Source: Bimuria novae-zelandiae CBS 107.79 (Eukaryota; Ascomycota; Dothideomycetes; Pleosporales; Didymosphaeriaceae). Taken from it: a stretch of 64,000 bases of DNA. Position numbers and translations under genes: made by a program. The notes beneath the pieces were generated by a model. It did not search any database. It was not told the origin of the DNA and was given only the letters and a program-made list of their open reading frames with translations. This document shows positions 33,665 to 46,205 of this stretch, in pieces; position 1 is the first letter of the stretch; each line of letters starts with the position of its first letter. Location of the stretch: the NCBI GenBank assembly GCA_010015655.1, contig ML976657.1, forward strand, positions 1,489,654 to 1,553,653, written 5' to 3'.

Positions 33665-35090
33665 CACCCCCTAGCTAGCGTGGACGTTCAGGCAAGGAGT
33701 TAATAATAGCTAATTAGTATTAGTGTATATAGATACTATTAAGATTATTATTATTAGTTTAACGCAGGCCCTTTAGACACTTAATAATATTAATAAGGCT
33801 AATTTAGCAAACGAAGTCTGCAAACTTCTGCTTAAGTAGAATTTTTATAAGTCTATTAGCAGGCATATAGTTAGTAAGGACCTATTTAACGTTAATATAA
33901 GAGGCTTTAACTTCCTGTCGAATTTAGAGCTAGTGGATGTTAATATGTTTAACCTTTATATAAAGCTTATCTTACTATTTAGTAATAATACTAACGGTTT
34001 GCTAATTGTCACACTAGATAGTAGGTATATAGTTAAGAGTAAGGTTAATACTAAAGAAAAATTGCATCTATTCTTCTATTTATAAGCTAGTAAGTAATAG
34101 AGCTAGTAATTTAAATTTTATAGTTAATTTTATAACTATGCGTTATACTATTAACTTTTAGTTAATTATTAGTCTACTAAACTTAAAAGTATAGCCTTAA
34201 GAGTTTTAGTAAGTCTTAGGCTCGTTAGCGTATAAGGCGTTAGAGGATCTAAAGAAGAAAGGATCGCGATATGTTAGATCGTTAGATAGATACTTAGCCA
34301 TATCCTGCGCGCTAGCAGAGGCTTCAAGTGCGAAAGCCTTCGTGCTGAGTAGGTAGCGCCAGGTCTTCCGGATTTTCGAGATGTGTGACTGTCCTGGGTT
34401 GGTAAGGTAACAAGCAAAGACGACGTGCGTTCGGGCGACGTTAGGTCTACCCTAAATAGCGATATATACGAAAAAGCTAATTAGTTACTAATAGAGCTTT
34501 ATTCGCGATAAATTAGGCTCTTTAGTAGACTATAGCAGCTAGTTCTTTGCTAGTGAAATATTTAGAGCCTTACCTATAGCTTTAATACTAAATTAAGTAT
34601 ATACCTTATTAATAAACGCGTCCTAGACTAGCCACGTCTTATACAGGGCTTAATCGCGTATAATGTAGACTCTAAGAAACTAGGTAAGGTCTCCTATAGC
34701 TTTAATATTATATAGGTCCACTAGATCCTTCTTAAAAGACCTGTGGTAATAGGTATTAGACTAATAATATGCTATAATAATATTATTAATATAGATAAAT
34801 AGGATAAGCTAGCGGCTTGTGTATAAGTAAAGAAAGCCTTTAACTAGCTTTAGACCTAGCTTAACAAGTTGTCGACGTAGTTTATTATACTATAGGATTG
34901 GTGACTCCTTTAGGCTATACAGGGCGCGGAGTACTAGCATGATCTCGCATGTAGTATGGCGGAACGCCTTAGGTTTTTTTGCGTACAGTTTTTAATTAAT
35001 CTTAGCGTTTAAGAAGGTAGTAGGGACATTATACTACTTTAGCTCTAGATTAAAGTAATTAGTAATTATAATAAAAGCGCGAAAGTTATA

Positions 35091-36952
35091 ACGTACATGC
35101 ATAGCGAGTGGCCGGGCATAGCGAGTGGCCGAAAATGCCAAGACCCCATCAAAATCTACACTCTACACAATAGTACAGAACGCACACAAATAGTAATAAG
35201 AAATTGTAGTAGGCCAATCTACTCAGAATCTACTTCTACTTCTTTTTTACACGTGCGCGAATTATGCCCAGCCTCGCCGCAGCGTCTATAGCGCTGTTAA
35301 GTTAATTCGCCTCTATTAGCGCGCACCCTCTTCTTCGCCTTCTTCTTATTACTACGCGCCGCAAAGTCCTTTAGGGTAGCTAGTTACTAGCTATTAGTAG
35401 TTATAAGGACCCCTTCCTGCTATAGTTACTTTCTCTTATATAATTTACGTTGTGTAGTAGCCTTATTAGCGGCTTAAAGCTTAGCGTTACGTTTTATTAT
35501 TAATACTAGAGAATGCGCTATTAGCTTAGCGCCTTTTACAAGCTTTTTAACTACCTTAACTATACTTATTAGGGAGCTATCTAGGTGCCTCTGAATCCTC
35601 TCCTTTACCAGCGTCGATTGTGACCCTAATTCTAGGGTGTTGCTAGGCGTTTGCGACTGCCACGTACTATCGCGTATAGTAGAAGGCGAAGGCGTACGCA
35701 GACGAACGTTAAGCTTTAATATTATTACTTTTAAGTTAAGGGGAATAAGACTAGCGCCTTAAAAGCCTCCTTAGATATTACTTTAAGTTATTATAGCCTT
35801 AAAAGCGGTAATAAAACAAGGTAGGAACTTAATTTTAGTAATATACGTGATATAGTTACGCATTAGATCCTTGGCTTAGCGCCTATATGCCTTCTTCAAC
35901 GGCGAGAAACACCCTATATCTAGTGGCTGCAGGAGGTGCGACGAATATAGAGGCATACAAAGAGTAATAATCTTCTTATCCTTGCAGTATTACTAGAATT
36001 TAAGCAAGTTATAGCTCTCGTGGCCGTTAATAACGAATAACTAATAGCTACTAATAGTACGCTCTTTTATATGCGCGTTAAAGTGCTTTAGCCACTATAG
36101 ACTAAGCTCGTTGTTTGTCTAACCGTTCTTAGAGACTGCGAGAACCTAGTCGCGAGGTAGATCCTTCTCTTGGTACCAGGCAGAGAGGTGGTGCTTGCCC
36201 TGAAAGATAAGGAAGGGTGGGATCGCCTACCCTGTCGCGTTAATGCTATAAATAGCTGTTATCTACTTTTAATTACCCTGCTACACGCTTTTTAGCTTGC
36301 CTTAATACTTAAAGCCTATAATAACTACTCCTGTTAATATTATGCCTATCATGAAGCTAGTCTTATTAAAGTTATAGGTATCTTTATCTAGGATACCATA
36401 CTTGGCTTTAGTATTCTTTACAAGCCGGAACTAGCCCTATACAACCTCAGGATCCTCACAAAGGGCTCTCTTATAGTCGTACTTTTAATTAAACTTGACT
36501 TAGAGCTCTAGCTAGCGCTTAACAAAGTGGTAAGACTACCTTTAACTAACTAGCTCGTTATAGCGTGTAGCTAGTAAAGAATTAGCTATATCTTTTATAG
36601 TAGCGAGCTAGGGTAGAAACCCTCGCGTATCTAGATTAAGTATATGCTATATAATTACCTGCTCCTTTCTTATAGTAAGTCTTATTAAGTTAGGTGCGTA
36701 GTCGCGTTAAAAGGTAGTTCTAGCGCGTCTCCGTTATAGTATTCTTTTAGTAATGCTATAAACTACTATAGCGCGTGAAATTAAGAGTAGCGCGTCTTCT
36801 TTAATAGCTTAAAGCGTAAGCTATAATCTAGCCTCTTTTAATTTAGGTAGTTTGTTGCGTTGTTGAGACATCGCGTTGTAGTAGAACGTTTTGATGGGGT
36901 CTTGGCATTTTCGGCCACTCGCTATGCCCGGCCACTCGCTATGCATGTACGT
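35091..36952 (-). mobile_element. Pogo-5: pogo/Fot1 element inside Copia-4
   Basis: 1,862 bp between TA duplications (35089-35090 and 36953-36954). TIRs of about 65 bp are essentially identical and hold two copies of GCATAGCGAGTGGCCG at 17-bp period. Confidence 0.93.
35219..36871 (-). pseudogene. Pogo-5 transposase (RIP-degraded)
   Basis: A 551-codon frame from ATG (36869-36871, MSQQRNK) to TAG (35219-35221) in continuous register, with many internal stops at Gln/Trp sites. Core blocks include YNFNKTSFMIGI (first Asp changed to Asn), LFVINGHESY (second Asp changed to Asn), SHLLQPLDIG (third Asp intact), LRTPSPS and a C-terminal knuckle RRCGEAGHNSRTC near 35250-35290. The element can no longer move on its own. 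Confidence 0.88.
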
Positions 36953-39060
36953 TAAATTATAAGTATAGTAGCGTATATATTATTAAGTAGAGCTTAAAGA
37001 TCTCTTTAAATAATAAGTTAAGTTTTAAACTATAAGAGGTATCCTTCTTCGTCAATCTTATATACAAATATTTATATTAACGGTAGCACCTTAGCGTTTA
37101 TAATAGCCTTTATTTTTATAGTTTTCTTAAAGACTCCTTTAGCGCGTAAAGCTTACTACTTAACCTCTATAGCGCGTTAAAATTAATTACTAAATATGTG
37201 TATTTTAAGCTACTTTATTACCTTTAACAGAGGTGGCAGTTGCAATTAATAGATTTTTAGTATCTTATCTATAGTAGGTATAAAGCAAATCTCGGTTAAA
37301 AATGCATAAAAATAATTAATAAGAGGGGTAGCTCCTAGCGCTATTACGTATATATAAATTATAAAATTATTTAGATCTTTCTACTTTTAATTGCGTTTAC
37401 TAGTAATAATTAAGCTTATATTAGTTAGGTCTAAGTTAACGTCTCGTAGAGCTCTCTCGCCGCGTTAGCGATAGCTCTTAGGTACTTTATTACTCTTAGG
37501 AGTGTGATTACTTATAGCAGTAGATATTATAGATCTTAGAGTAGGTAGCTATTACTGTTGCTATATTAATTTAAATGCGTTGTCTATCTATTTACCCCCT
37601 ACCTAGGAGCCTATAGCTCTCGAAGCTGAGGTCGTAGGTGTCTCTGCTAGGTAGTAACGTTATCGAGCAGTTAATAGATCTTTAATACTAATATTATTAT
37701 ATTAATATTTTTCTAAATATTTAAGTAGTTTAATTACCTCTTTAAGCACTAACCCTAATACATACCTATTTATTCTATTAAAGAAAAGTATAGATTTAAA
37801 TACGACGTCGCGGGTGATAATAATAGTATCTTTTATAAATAGCTAGATACGAAAGATATTAGTGCCTTAGTAACTAATACGGTGGCTAATTAGAGTGCGC
37901 GATTTAAGCTTATTAGTAGCTTTTAAATTATAGTTATAGACGTAGGCGCGATAGCTAATAGGCCTTATATAAGTAATAAGTAGCTTTTATCCCTATACTA
38001 CCTCGTACGGTGTCTTCTAGCCTAGTGCTTTGGTAGGCGTGCGATTAAGGATGTATGCGGCGGTGCGATATAGCTTATGTAATAGACTCTTTAGCAGATT
38101 GGCGTGTATACGCATAGCGCGAGCTTGCTGCGTTAGTACTCTACTAGCGCGTTTAATAAGTCTATTTAGTTTTTTTATGCTAGGTAGTACTAGCTTATAT
38201 AGCATGCCTAGTTCTTTTATTATATTAATAAGATTATTTCTAAATCCTTTCTTATTATTATATTAAATAATAACTACGTTAGCGTTATACACGCGTTAGA
38301 TCTTACGGATTAAAGATATAAACTAATGTATAAGAGTTAACTTATCCTTTCGCTTAATTATAGCGATTTTATGCCACTTTAAGTACTTGTCTATAGAGTA
38401 TAGGGCGTACCTGCTGCTATTAATGCATTCCTCTCTTACAGGGATAATATAAATAATATCTATTATAATTTAATAGAATAGTTATTATGCACGGCTCTTA
38501 GCTAGGCGTTTTAAAATAATATAAGTTATTTACGCTTTAATATATATTTAATAGAGATAGTCTATGTATTTTCTTGTTAGTTAAACGCTAGTAATATTTA
38601 CCTTTAGTTATTTAACTATCTTGCGGCCTAGGTAGCCCTAAATCTAATATACAACATGTTAATTAACGATGTTAGTTAGCTTTGGTACGTATAACAGGCG
38701 ATATAATGCTCTAAATATACTTAGCACTAAGTAAAGTAATAATAAAGGCGGTTAATGTAATGGCTCTGCGTTAATAAGCTAGTAACCTCTATTATACTTA
38801 AGTTATGCGATAACGTAGGACGGCTAATACATATATAAGATATCTTAGCTAGAGTTAAAGTAGATAGACTCTGTATAATAGCGAGCGAGTCCTAATACGC
38901 TTATAAGAAAGCCTTTAACGTACGCGACGTGCGTTAGCTCTAGCGTTTATAGTTTATGTAGTATATAAGCGACGAGTTTTATCGTGCCCTAAGCTATAAT
39001 AAGGATATAGCTATTGCTAGTATAGAGGTAGTAATGCTTTAGATTATCGTTTATCTTCTT

Positions 39061-39303
39061 CTAGCCATGCCATAACTCTGTATTAATAACGTGGGTGTTT
39101 AACCCTGGATCAACGATCCATCGATTGAGAAGCTCAGTCTTGTCAGTATCATCTCCAACCATCACTGTAAGCTCTCCCACAGGCTCAGTATTGGTATCCA
39201 GCGTAATCATGTTTGAAACGTCATTTGATCGAGATTCGAGTGATTCGAGTTCGAGAGAATCGACTTGATCGATACTAATATGTGATAGGCCAGCAACTGC
39301 CAC
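39061..39303 (-). pseudogene. Copia-4 protease segment, RIP-free fragment
   Basis: An 80-codon open segment with no Gln/Trp stops. It ends in LNRWIVDPGLNTHVINTELW, which sits where copia elements carry the protease active site (W-x-x-D-[ST]-G-x-x-x-H). Here the residue after the catalytic Asp is Pro. The sequence before it is acidic and Ser-rich. Confidence 0.7.
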
Positions 39304-40587
39304 AAAGGTGTTACTATCTTCAGCAGGAGGATTACTATTATTAATTTATAGTAATCTAGTATTCTATAGTTATTAGGCTACCTATTTAGTTAGAGTAGTC
39401 TTAATACGCTTATTAATTTTAGGGTCTTTTTATACTTCTTTAACCTTTTATATAGCCTTAGTAGTAGGCTAATAGTCCTTTAGACGTTATAGGTGTTGTA
39501 TATTAAGGATAAAGTAGTTAGCATACTAGTGCTTCTTTTTATAGATATAGTTCTTAAATAGCTTATCTTAGTTATAACTACTACCTTAGCCATTATCGTG
39601 TTTAGGATTAACTTGTTTGGCGATGCCTAGCTTAGCAGCGGATACTACTAGGCCTATTAAGTATAGTTTTATACGGCGTAGATAGGTGGTTATCTTAGCG
39701 ACGTAAGTCTTTAAAAATAAGATTTTAGTAGTAGTACCTCGCGCTTTATACTTAAAGATCTTACGTAGGTAGGACGTAGCGTACTTTTAATTAAGTACTT
39801 TATAGGTAATAAGGAAGTCCTCTTATAATTAATTACTATTAGTCTTAGGCAGGCTAATAGCCTTACCTTAAGCTATAATATATACTTAGTCTAATAGCTA
39901 TTACTTAATCTTTTTTGCAGCTCGTGGCGTAGTCTTAAAGGTATTATATTTATTAGCTAGCTTATAATGGCGCGTCGCGTCTATAAGATAAAAAATCTTC
40001 TTAAGAGTAATTAGTTAATTATACGGGGTATTATAATTCTTAATTAAGTATATGTAACGTGTAGTAATTATTTTACTAATATTTATGTTTAGATTAGCTA
40101 GTGCCTTTATTTAAGTATAGTACTTATTATAATGGCGTTCCTATCAATCGTATTTTATTAGTATAAGTCTTAATTATTAATAGTAAGATAAGAGAGCCTA
40201 GTAGTTTTAAGCTTATAATTAGTAAGTTAAGGCTTAATTAGCTTTTATAGCTTAGAGAGATTCTTCTTTACTACGTTAAAGTTAATATATTACTAGAGGC
40301 TATATTAATTAGCGACGTCTTAGTAAATAAATAACTAGGTAAACTAGTTATTTAGTGTGTTTAGTATAATAGTAACACGCGTCACTGCGGGGTCGGACTT
40401 AGTAGCTATTATAGAGGCTATAGTTAACTATATTAATAAATCTAGGCAGAGATCTTAGTATATATATTATAAGAACGCGGTAACAGGTGCGTTGTAAAGA
40501 ACGCGGTATAGCAACGTGTAGCTCGTGTGTTAAGTGACGTTATAGCAGCAGGTAAGAACAATCTAAGGTGCAAGCCAGGCTCATAAC

Positions 40588-40790
40588 TGTCGCGGTGAGC
40601 AGAGCGCTGAGCGGACAGTACGCAGTAGAAAAGATTGCAGGATTAAACTAAGGTTGTTCTATCTAGAAGCTACAGAAGGTATAGGTGCGCAGGCACAAAC
40701 AACGCTAGTCCTAGACAGAAAGAAGGTAAGTCGCAACCATGTCAAGGTAGGAGCAACTATCTTGTAGAGTAAGAGCCATAAACCGTGACA
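40588..40790 (-). repeat. Copia-4 5' LTR (right)
   Basis: 203 bp, ends CGTGACA on the plus strand, followed by CTTCC. Confidence 0.92.
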
Positions 40791-40795
40791 CTTCC

Positions 40796-41073
40796 AGATG
40801 GGCGTGATCGGGTCTATGAAAGTCGTCACTGGTTCAGAGAGACGTTCCCGACCGACTCTAGTTCAGCCAGGCGATCGCGAGTGGGTCACGGTGATCCAGA
40901 GCATTTGCGCCGCGGGACATGCGATCCCGCCCTTCATCATCTACAAAGGGCGCGTCCACATCTCAGCATAGTACGAGGAGACAGACATCCCGCGCAACTG
41001 GAAAATCTCGGTCTCCGACAATAGATGGACAAACAACGAGCTTAGAGTCGCGTGGTTAAAGCACTTTAACGCG
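40796..41073 (+). mobile_element. Pogo-3, central part, resuming after Copia-4
   Basis: Continues the Pogo-3 frame directly after the second CTTCC duplication: MGVIGSMKVVT, VTVIQSICAAGHAIPPFIIYKG, then a TAG where Trp is expected, and ISVSDNRWTNNELRVAWLKHFNA. It ends at TA 41074-41075, where Pogo-6 starts. The second and third catalytic Asp blocks and the right TIR are missing from the window. Hardly RIP-mutated. Confidence 0.88.
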
Positions 41074-41075
41074 TA

Positions 41076-43202
41076 CCCTGCCGAGACAGTCAGTGCGCCG
41101 CGACACTAACGCGCCACCCCAACAGATGTAGCACCTCAACTTTGACGCGCCGCATCTCCACCAATATGGATCCGATTGAGGCTGCAATCATCGCTATCGA
41201 CTCACGAGAACCTGGAGAAACTTTCTTATATAGAAAAATTACAGAAGAATTTGGTGTTGTGCGGTCAACATTAACGCGCTAGCATAGACGCGCCATGTAG
41301 GCGCGTACACAGCTACTACAGACTCGCTAAAATCTTAACTAATAATAAGAATCTAAGCTCCTATAGTATATACAGCGTTTTACTTAGAAAGGTCTACCCC
41401 CTACGCGTTAGATAATCTAAAACTTTATATTAATTATCGCTAAAAAGGATATCTCTATATAATAGGTTAATTACTTTATTAAGCGCTACCCTAACTCCCT
41501 AATCTCGCGATGGACGACTAGGCTAGATAGTAATTACTATAACGCTAATTTAGGCGCAAGATATAGGTTCTACTTTAAGCTTCTATATAAGAAAATTATA
41601 AAGTATGGCATAGAGCCTTAGCATACCTATAATATGGACGAAAAAGGCTTCCTACTCGGCATCACCGGCAGGTCAAAAAGGATCTTCGACAGGCCTATAT
41701 ATAAGAGTCGCCAAGTGAGGCAATCTATCCAGGATAGTAGTCGTGAGTGAATCTCGCTCATCGCATGTATATGCGCCGATAGATCTACTATTAATCTATT
41801 ACTAATCTATTAATCTAACGCTGAGACTCTACAATTAAGCTAGGTTAAGGAAATTAACATTAATTCTTATAAAGTCTTTATCACCTCATTAACCTCTAGA
41901 TGGTTAAACAACGAGATAGGGCTTTAATAGCTAAAACAGGTATTTAATCGCTATACTAAGGAGAAGGCTTGACGGTAGTAGCGACTCTTAGTCCTTAATA
42001 GGCATAGATCTTACGTTACTATAGATTTTATTAATTACTATAATTAGAAAAAGATCCTCCTTGCGATATTTCCCCCTTACGCTACTTATACGCTGTAGCC
42101 TCTAAACGTCTATATGTTTAAGTCTCTTTTTGCCGCCTACTCTGACGAGCTCTCCGCATACCTGTATAGGAGTTAGGGGCTATTAATAATTGCTAAAAGA
42201 GACTTCTTTACACTATTTTAGAGGGCCTAGACAACGTTAGTTACGCCGTAATTAATTACTAAAGCTTTTAAGTATATAGGTATCTCGCCGCTAGATCCTA
42301 CACTAATCCTTAGTCGATTTAATAGAGATAAGTTTCTAGAACAGAAATTGCGTAAAAGCTCTACTTTAGTACTTAGCGCGTCTAATTAGCGCAAAATTAA
42401 TCGGCTTTTAAAGGTTGTTGTTAATACAGGGGGAGGTAATAAGGCCAAGAAGCTAAGTCGCACTATATACTTAATCTCTATACAGAAGCAGCTCCTAGAG
42501 CATGAGAATTAGGGGCTACGAGAAGCCCTTATAAACCAGAAACGGCGTTAAACAAAGGGCAGGACTCTACCTTTTAAGCAGCTAGATAAGTGGCATAAAG
42601 GATCTGTTTTCTAATTATCTGCCCGCGTATAGAGGGCGCGCGATTCTCTCAGCCAATAAAAGGCTAAAAAGCAATAACTACAACTCTAGAAAAGTGAGTA
42701 GAGAGAGATCTAGATAGTAAATAGGCAGCTTAAAGCTTATCTATTATAGGAGAAGCGTATTACGCGTGTAGTAACTAGAAATACACGCGCTAAAGAGAAA
42801 GCTAATTAGGCTACTAAGTAACGCCTTTGTTAATAGGCTCGCAAGACTTAATAATAACTTTAAAAACGTCTTAAAATTACTAAAAAGGGAAGCCAGAATG
42901 CTTTAAAAGCTACTTATATAATTATAAAGAGGAAGAAGCCTACGCCGGCATCTATACGCGTTAATATAGTAATATCTACGCTATTAGCGCTAGCATCGCG
43001 CAGTGGCTAAATAATTAGAACACTAAGTAGATATCTATAATTTAACTAGCTAGCAATCTTCTATAGCTTTATAAAATCTTAACTCTAGAAAATTTCGCGA
43101 TAAAAGCTTTTATGTAAAACTCTATAGCCTTATGTTGCTGGCTATGGTGCTGGTGTTGGGGTGACGCGTTAGTATCGCGGCGCACTAACTGTCTTGGCAG
43201 GG
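41076..43202 (+). mobile_element. Pogo-6: long-transposase pogo-type element inserted in Pogo-3
   Basis: 2,127 bp between TA dinucleotides (41074-41075 and 43203-43204). TIRs of about 49 bp start CCCTGCCGAGACAG; the mismatches between the two ends are RIP-type. It abuts Pogo-7, sharing the right TA. The first 190 bp are free of RIP; most of the rest is saturated. Confidence 0.9.
41166..43040 (+). pseudogene. Pogo-6 transposase (about 624 codons, RIP-degraded)
   Basis: ATG 41166 (MDPIEAAIIAIDSREPGE) keeps register to TAA 43038-43040. It has an HTH, then YNMDEKGFLLGITGRSKR (first catalytic Asp kept), LVLNRHRSY (second Asp now Asn), YTLQPLNVYMF (third Asp now Asn), a long Lys/Arg-rich coiled-coil C-terminus and a final RTLSRYL. 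It is longer than the roughly 540-residue transposases elsewhere in the window, marking a separate sub-branch. Confidence 0.85.
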
Positions 43203-43204
43203 TA

Positions 43205-45313
43205 ACGTGCACGGACAGCTTATGCCCGGAGACACCTCGTGCCCCGCCAAACACCAAGCCGCGTCTCAACACCATAACTTCAACAGACTATAACGCTATA
43301 GCTATAGCACCTATCGACGATGCAATTAAAGATTTAAAATCGCGTAATTTAGGAGAATACTTTACGTTAAAGGAAGTTACTAAGAAATACGAGGTTAACT
43401 GCTTAACGCTAGGGCGAAGGTAGAGAGGCGTAACAGCGTCTTAAGAGGATAAATACTTAAATTAACAAGCTCTTAACTAATAACAAGAGCTAGAGCTTAT
43501 ATAATATATTATAAAGCTTATAGAGAGAGGCCTTCCTTCTACAAGAGAGATAATTAGGAATTTCTTATCTAGAGTAGCCTATTGGTAGCTAAGCGATTGA
43601 TAGGTTTCTCGCTTTATTACTAGACACTAGATCTATATAATCTTAAAGTAGACCACCGCTATAGATCGTGTTCGCCACCTGGCTAATTCTAAGTTAAAAT
43701 ACCGTCTCTATTTCGAGCTACTGCATTAAAAGATCACTGAATATTACCTTAAGGCTCGAGATATATATAATATGGATAAGAAGGGCTTCTTAATTAGCTT
43801 AATAGGCAGAAGCAAAAGGATATTTAGTAGGCATTAATAGGAGAAGAAGGAGGTTTAAGTATCTCTCTAAGATAGATTACGCAAGTTCCTAACACTCCTA
43901 GCTTATTACTACGCTGATAGGAGCTTACTACCTCTAAGCCTTATTTATGTAGCTAAAAAAGGAGCTATATAATTAAGTTAGGTAGAGGATATTAAGGCAG
44001 GAGAACATAAGGTCTTTGTCTTATTATTTCTAATAGGCTAGTTAAACGACGACATAGGCCTAGCTTAACTAGAGCAGGTGTTTAATCGCTATATAAAGTA
44101 GTAATTAGGGAGATGGCGATTACTTATCTTTAATAGCTATAGATTTTATGTCACGATGGAGTTTATTAACTACTATAATCGCTATAGGATCCTCCTTATA
44201 ATCCTTTCCCCCTATTCAACTTATACGCTCTAGCCGCTTAATATAGTACTATTTAAGCCTCTCTCTTAAGCTTACTCTAATAAGCTTAATAACTATCTCT
44301 ATAAGGCTTAAGGTCTTATTCTAATTAAGAAAAGAGACTTCTTCCTACTCTTCTAGAGCGCCTGGATATCCTCCTTCACGGAGAGCCTTATATTGAAGGC
44401 CTTCGAAGCTACTAGGATTTGGCCTATAAATGCTAACATTATCCTCCGTAGGATTACTAGCACGCTAGAAGCTAAAAGAAGCTTATTATTAGGGCTCTTT
44501 AATTATAATTAGAGAAAGATAGATTAATTAGTTTAAGCTACTATTACTAATAATTATTAGTATAAGGTAAAAAAGCTGCGTTTAAGCGTTCACCATCTCT
44601 CTATTTAGAATAAGCTTTTAAAGCATGAGAATAAGGGCTTAAAGGAGGCTCTTTAATATAAAAAGAAGCATAGGAAGAAGGGTAAAGCTCTTAACCTTTA
44701 ATAGTGCTAGGAATATTATAATAGCGCTGTCTACTAGTCTCCTTGTAAGCTACGTAAGGCTCGAGCTAGAGAAGTAGTACGGGAGCAAGATAAGATAAAA
44801 AAGAAACTCTAAAAAGCATAGGCTAAGAAGTAGCGCAAGGAGGCTTAACTATAGCGTTAAGTTAAGCTTAAGGAGAAGCGTATAGAGAGGTAGAGGCTTA
44901 AAGAGATAAGGAAAGTTAAGTAAGCTAAGAAAGTAGCTTAACGCACGCGTAAAGTTAAAGCTTAATACTAAAAAAAAGCTATCTAATAAGCTTAAAAATA
45001 TAAGCAACTAGCCTTGTAAGCAATTTTATTAAGTAATAAGTATTAAAAACGCGCTAGCGCTACTTACGCTAGTATTTAAGCTTAAGATAAGCTATTTACT
45101 ACTCTACCTAAAGTTATATTACGTAGCCGCAACATTAAGCTCCTAAGTAAATATAATTAGTTTAAATTAATTGTAAGAGTCGATATAGTGCTTCACTAGA
45201 AAATCTCATGATAATAGCTATTGTACGTGGCTCAGTAGCCTCACTTTTGAAGTGGTGGATATGGTGTTCGGCGGGGCACGAGGTGTCTCCGGGCATGAGC
45301 TGTCCGTGCACGT
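43205..45313 (+). mobile_element. Pogo-7: long-transposase pogo-type element next to Pogo-6
   Basis: 2,109 bp between TA dinucleotides (43203-43204 and 45314-45315). TIRs of about 52 bp start ACGTGCACGGACAGC and are nearly identical. It is related to Pogo-6 in transposase organisation but not in TIR sequence. Confidence 0.9.
43274..45199 (+). pseudogene. Pogo-7 transposase (about 641 codons, RIP-degraded)
   Basis: The start codon appears as ATA at 43274 (ATG after RIP); the frame then holds to TAG 45197-45199. Blocks: PIDDAIKDLKSRNLGEYFTL, YNMDKKGFLISLIGRSKR, LLIFNSYRFY (Asp to Asn), YTLQPLNIVLF (Asp to Asn), a very basic coiled coil from about 44560 to 45010 and a terminal SRNIKLLSKYNQF. 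The layout parallels Pogo-6. Confidence 0.83.
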
Positions 45314-45315
45314 TA

Positions 45316-46205
45316 CCCCACGCAGACTGACAGTTTCCTTTTTCGGTTGACCCTGCATATTCCCTGACGTCGTCTCTCGTCAGTCCATCACATTGCCATT
45401 TTCCTTTTCTGCCTGTTCGTGCACATTTCGCTCATGTCTCGGTAATTTTGCCCACAGTATTTTTGCGGAGACACAGCCGTGTTTCCCGGTGTCGTCTATT
45501 TCGTAGTAGGAAGTGGGTATCTAGTCCCACAAGGCCTACCAGCAGTTGAAAGAGACTACCACTTGGGGAGCGACACCGATACCGTGGAAGAGGTGCATCT
45601 CACATTAGCGGTGCCTGGAAACGCGATCCATTCTCCACTTCGCGGTGGGGATGTGGATTCGAGTCGTCCCCGGATTTACGACGGTACCAGATTGTGTGGA
45701 TGCCGCAACAGTGGAGCGGCTCCCAGTGCACTGGTATCCGGGCTTTCTTTCGTATCATGGTTGTTCAGATGGTGTAGGCATCCCACAAGGCCCTTTGGCC
45801 AGTGTGGCCGCTGAAGCTATTAATTTATATTTCCCTAAGCCCTCTATCAAAATTCCCAAAGACAGATTGTTCGACCTGTGCTGTAGTATTGGAGATATCT
45901 CTCATAAATTGCTCGCAGGAATCTATACATAGTAGCAATGGGAAGCAAGAGGGACGATTTGTACCACCGCCATGTATCACGACTGCCTAGTTTGACTCAA
46001 CGAGCAGACCTTGGATACCATGCACGCATACCACCAGCATCCTCTACTCTACCTCGCTCCTCTTCCTCACGTTTTCTCGCTATCCTTCCCTCCCCTATAG
46101 ATCTCACCCTATCAGTACGCTCGTTTGAGTTTTATATCGCTCATAGCAGCACTGTGTTGTCTACAGTCGTCGCACAAACGCACGTCACGGCCTCGGGGAA
46201 GCGAG
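45316..46205. other. Region between transposon nest and RapZ-domain gene; no confident gene
   Basis: Composition is normal from 45316 on. Open frames at 45479-45814 and 45645-45932 overlap in different frames and match no family I know; they could be exons of a gene truncated by the nest. The last part (about 46000-46200) is pyrimidine-rich and is probably the promoter/5' leader of the next gene. Confidence 0.4.

Larger units (their letters stand above)
33665..40587 (-). pseudogene. Copia-4 gag-pol (RIP-degraded, split by Pogo-5)
   Basis: On the minus strand from the right: gag (about 39350-40400); a protease region (39061-39303, open and RIP-free); integrase with its C-terminal block HANLLKSLLHKLYRTAAYIL near 38017-38205; linker; then RT/RNase H on both sides of Pogo-5 down to 33665. 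Gene order and the integrase block place it in Ty1/copia. Apart from the protease patch it is saturated with stops. Confidence 0.8.
33462..40790 (-). mobile_element. Copia-4: Ty1/copia retrotransposon inside Pogo-3, carrying Pogo-5
   Basis: Two 203-bp LTRs (33462-33664 and 40588-40790), duplication CTTCC. It reads on the minus strand. Removing Pogo-5 leaves 5,465 bp. The left LTR is more RIP-mutated than the right. Confidence 0.92.

Noticed and set aside
4925..45313. A Starship-type giant cargo element
   Set aside because: No DUF3435 tyrosine recombinase or host-type cargo genes seen; every stretch is explained by class I or class II transposons.
45479..45932. Two overlapping plus-strand open frames that could be a gene fragment
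   Set aside because: Different frames, no plausible intron joining them into a known family; left as unassigned sequence.
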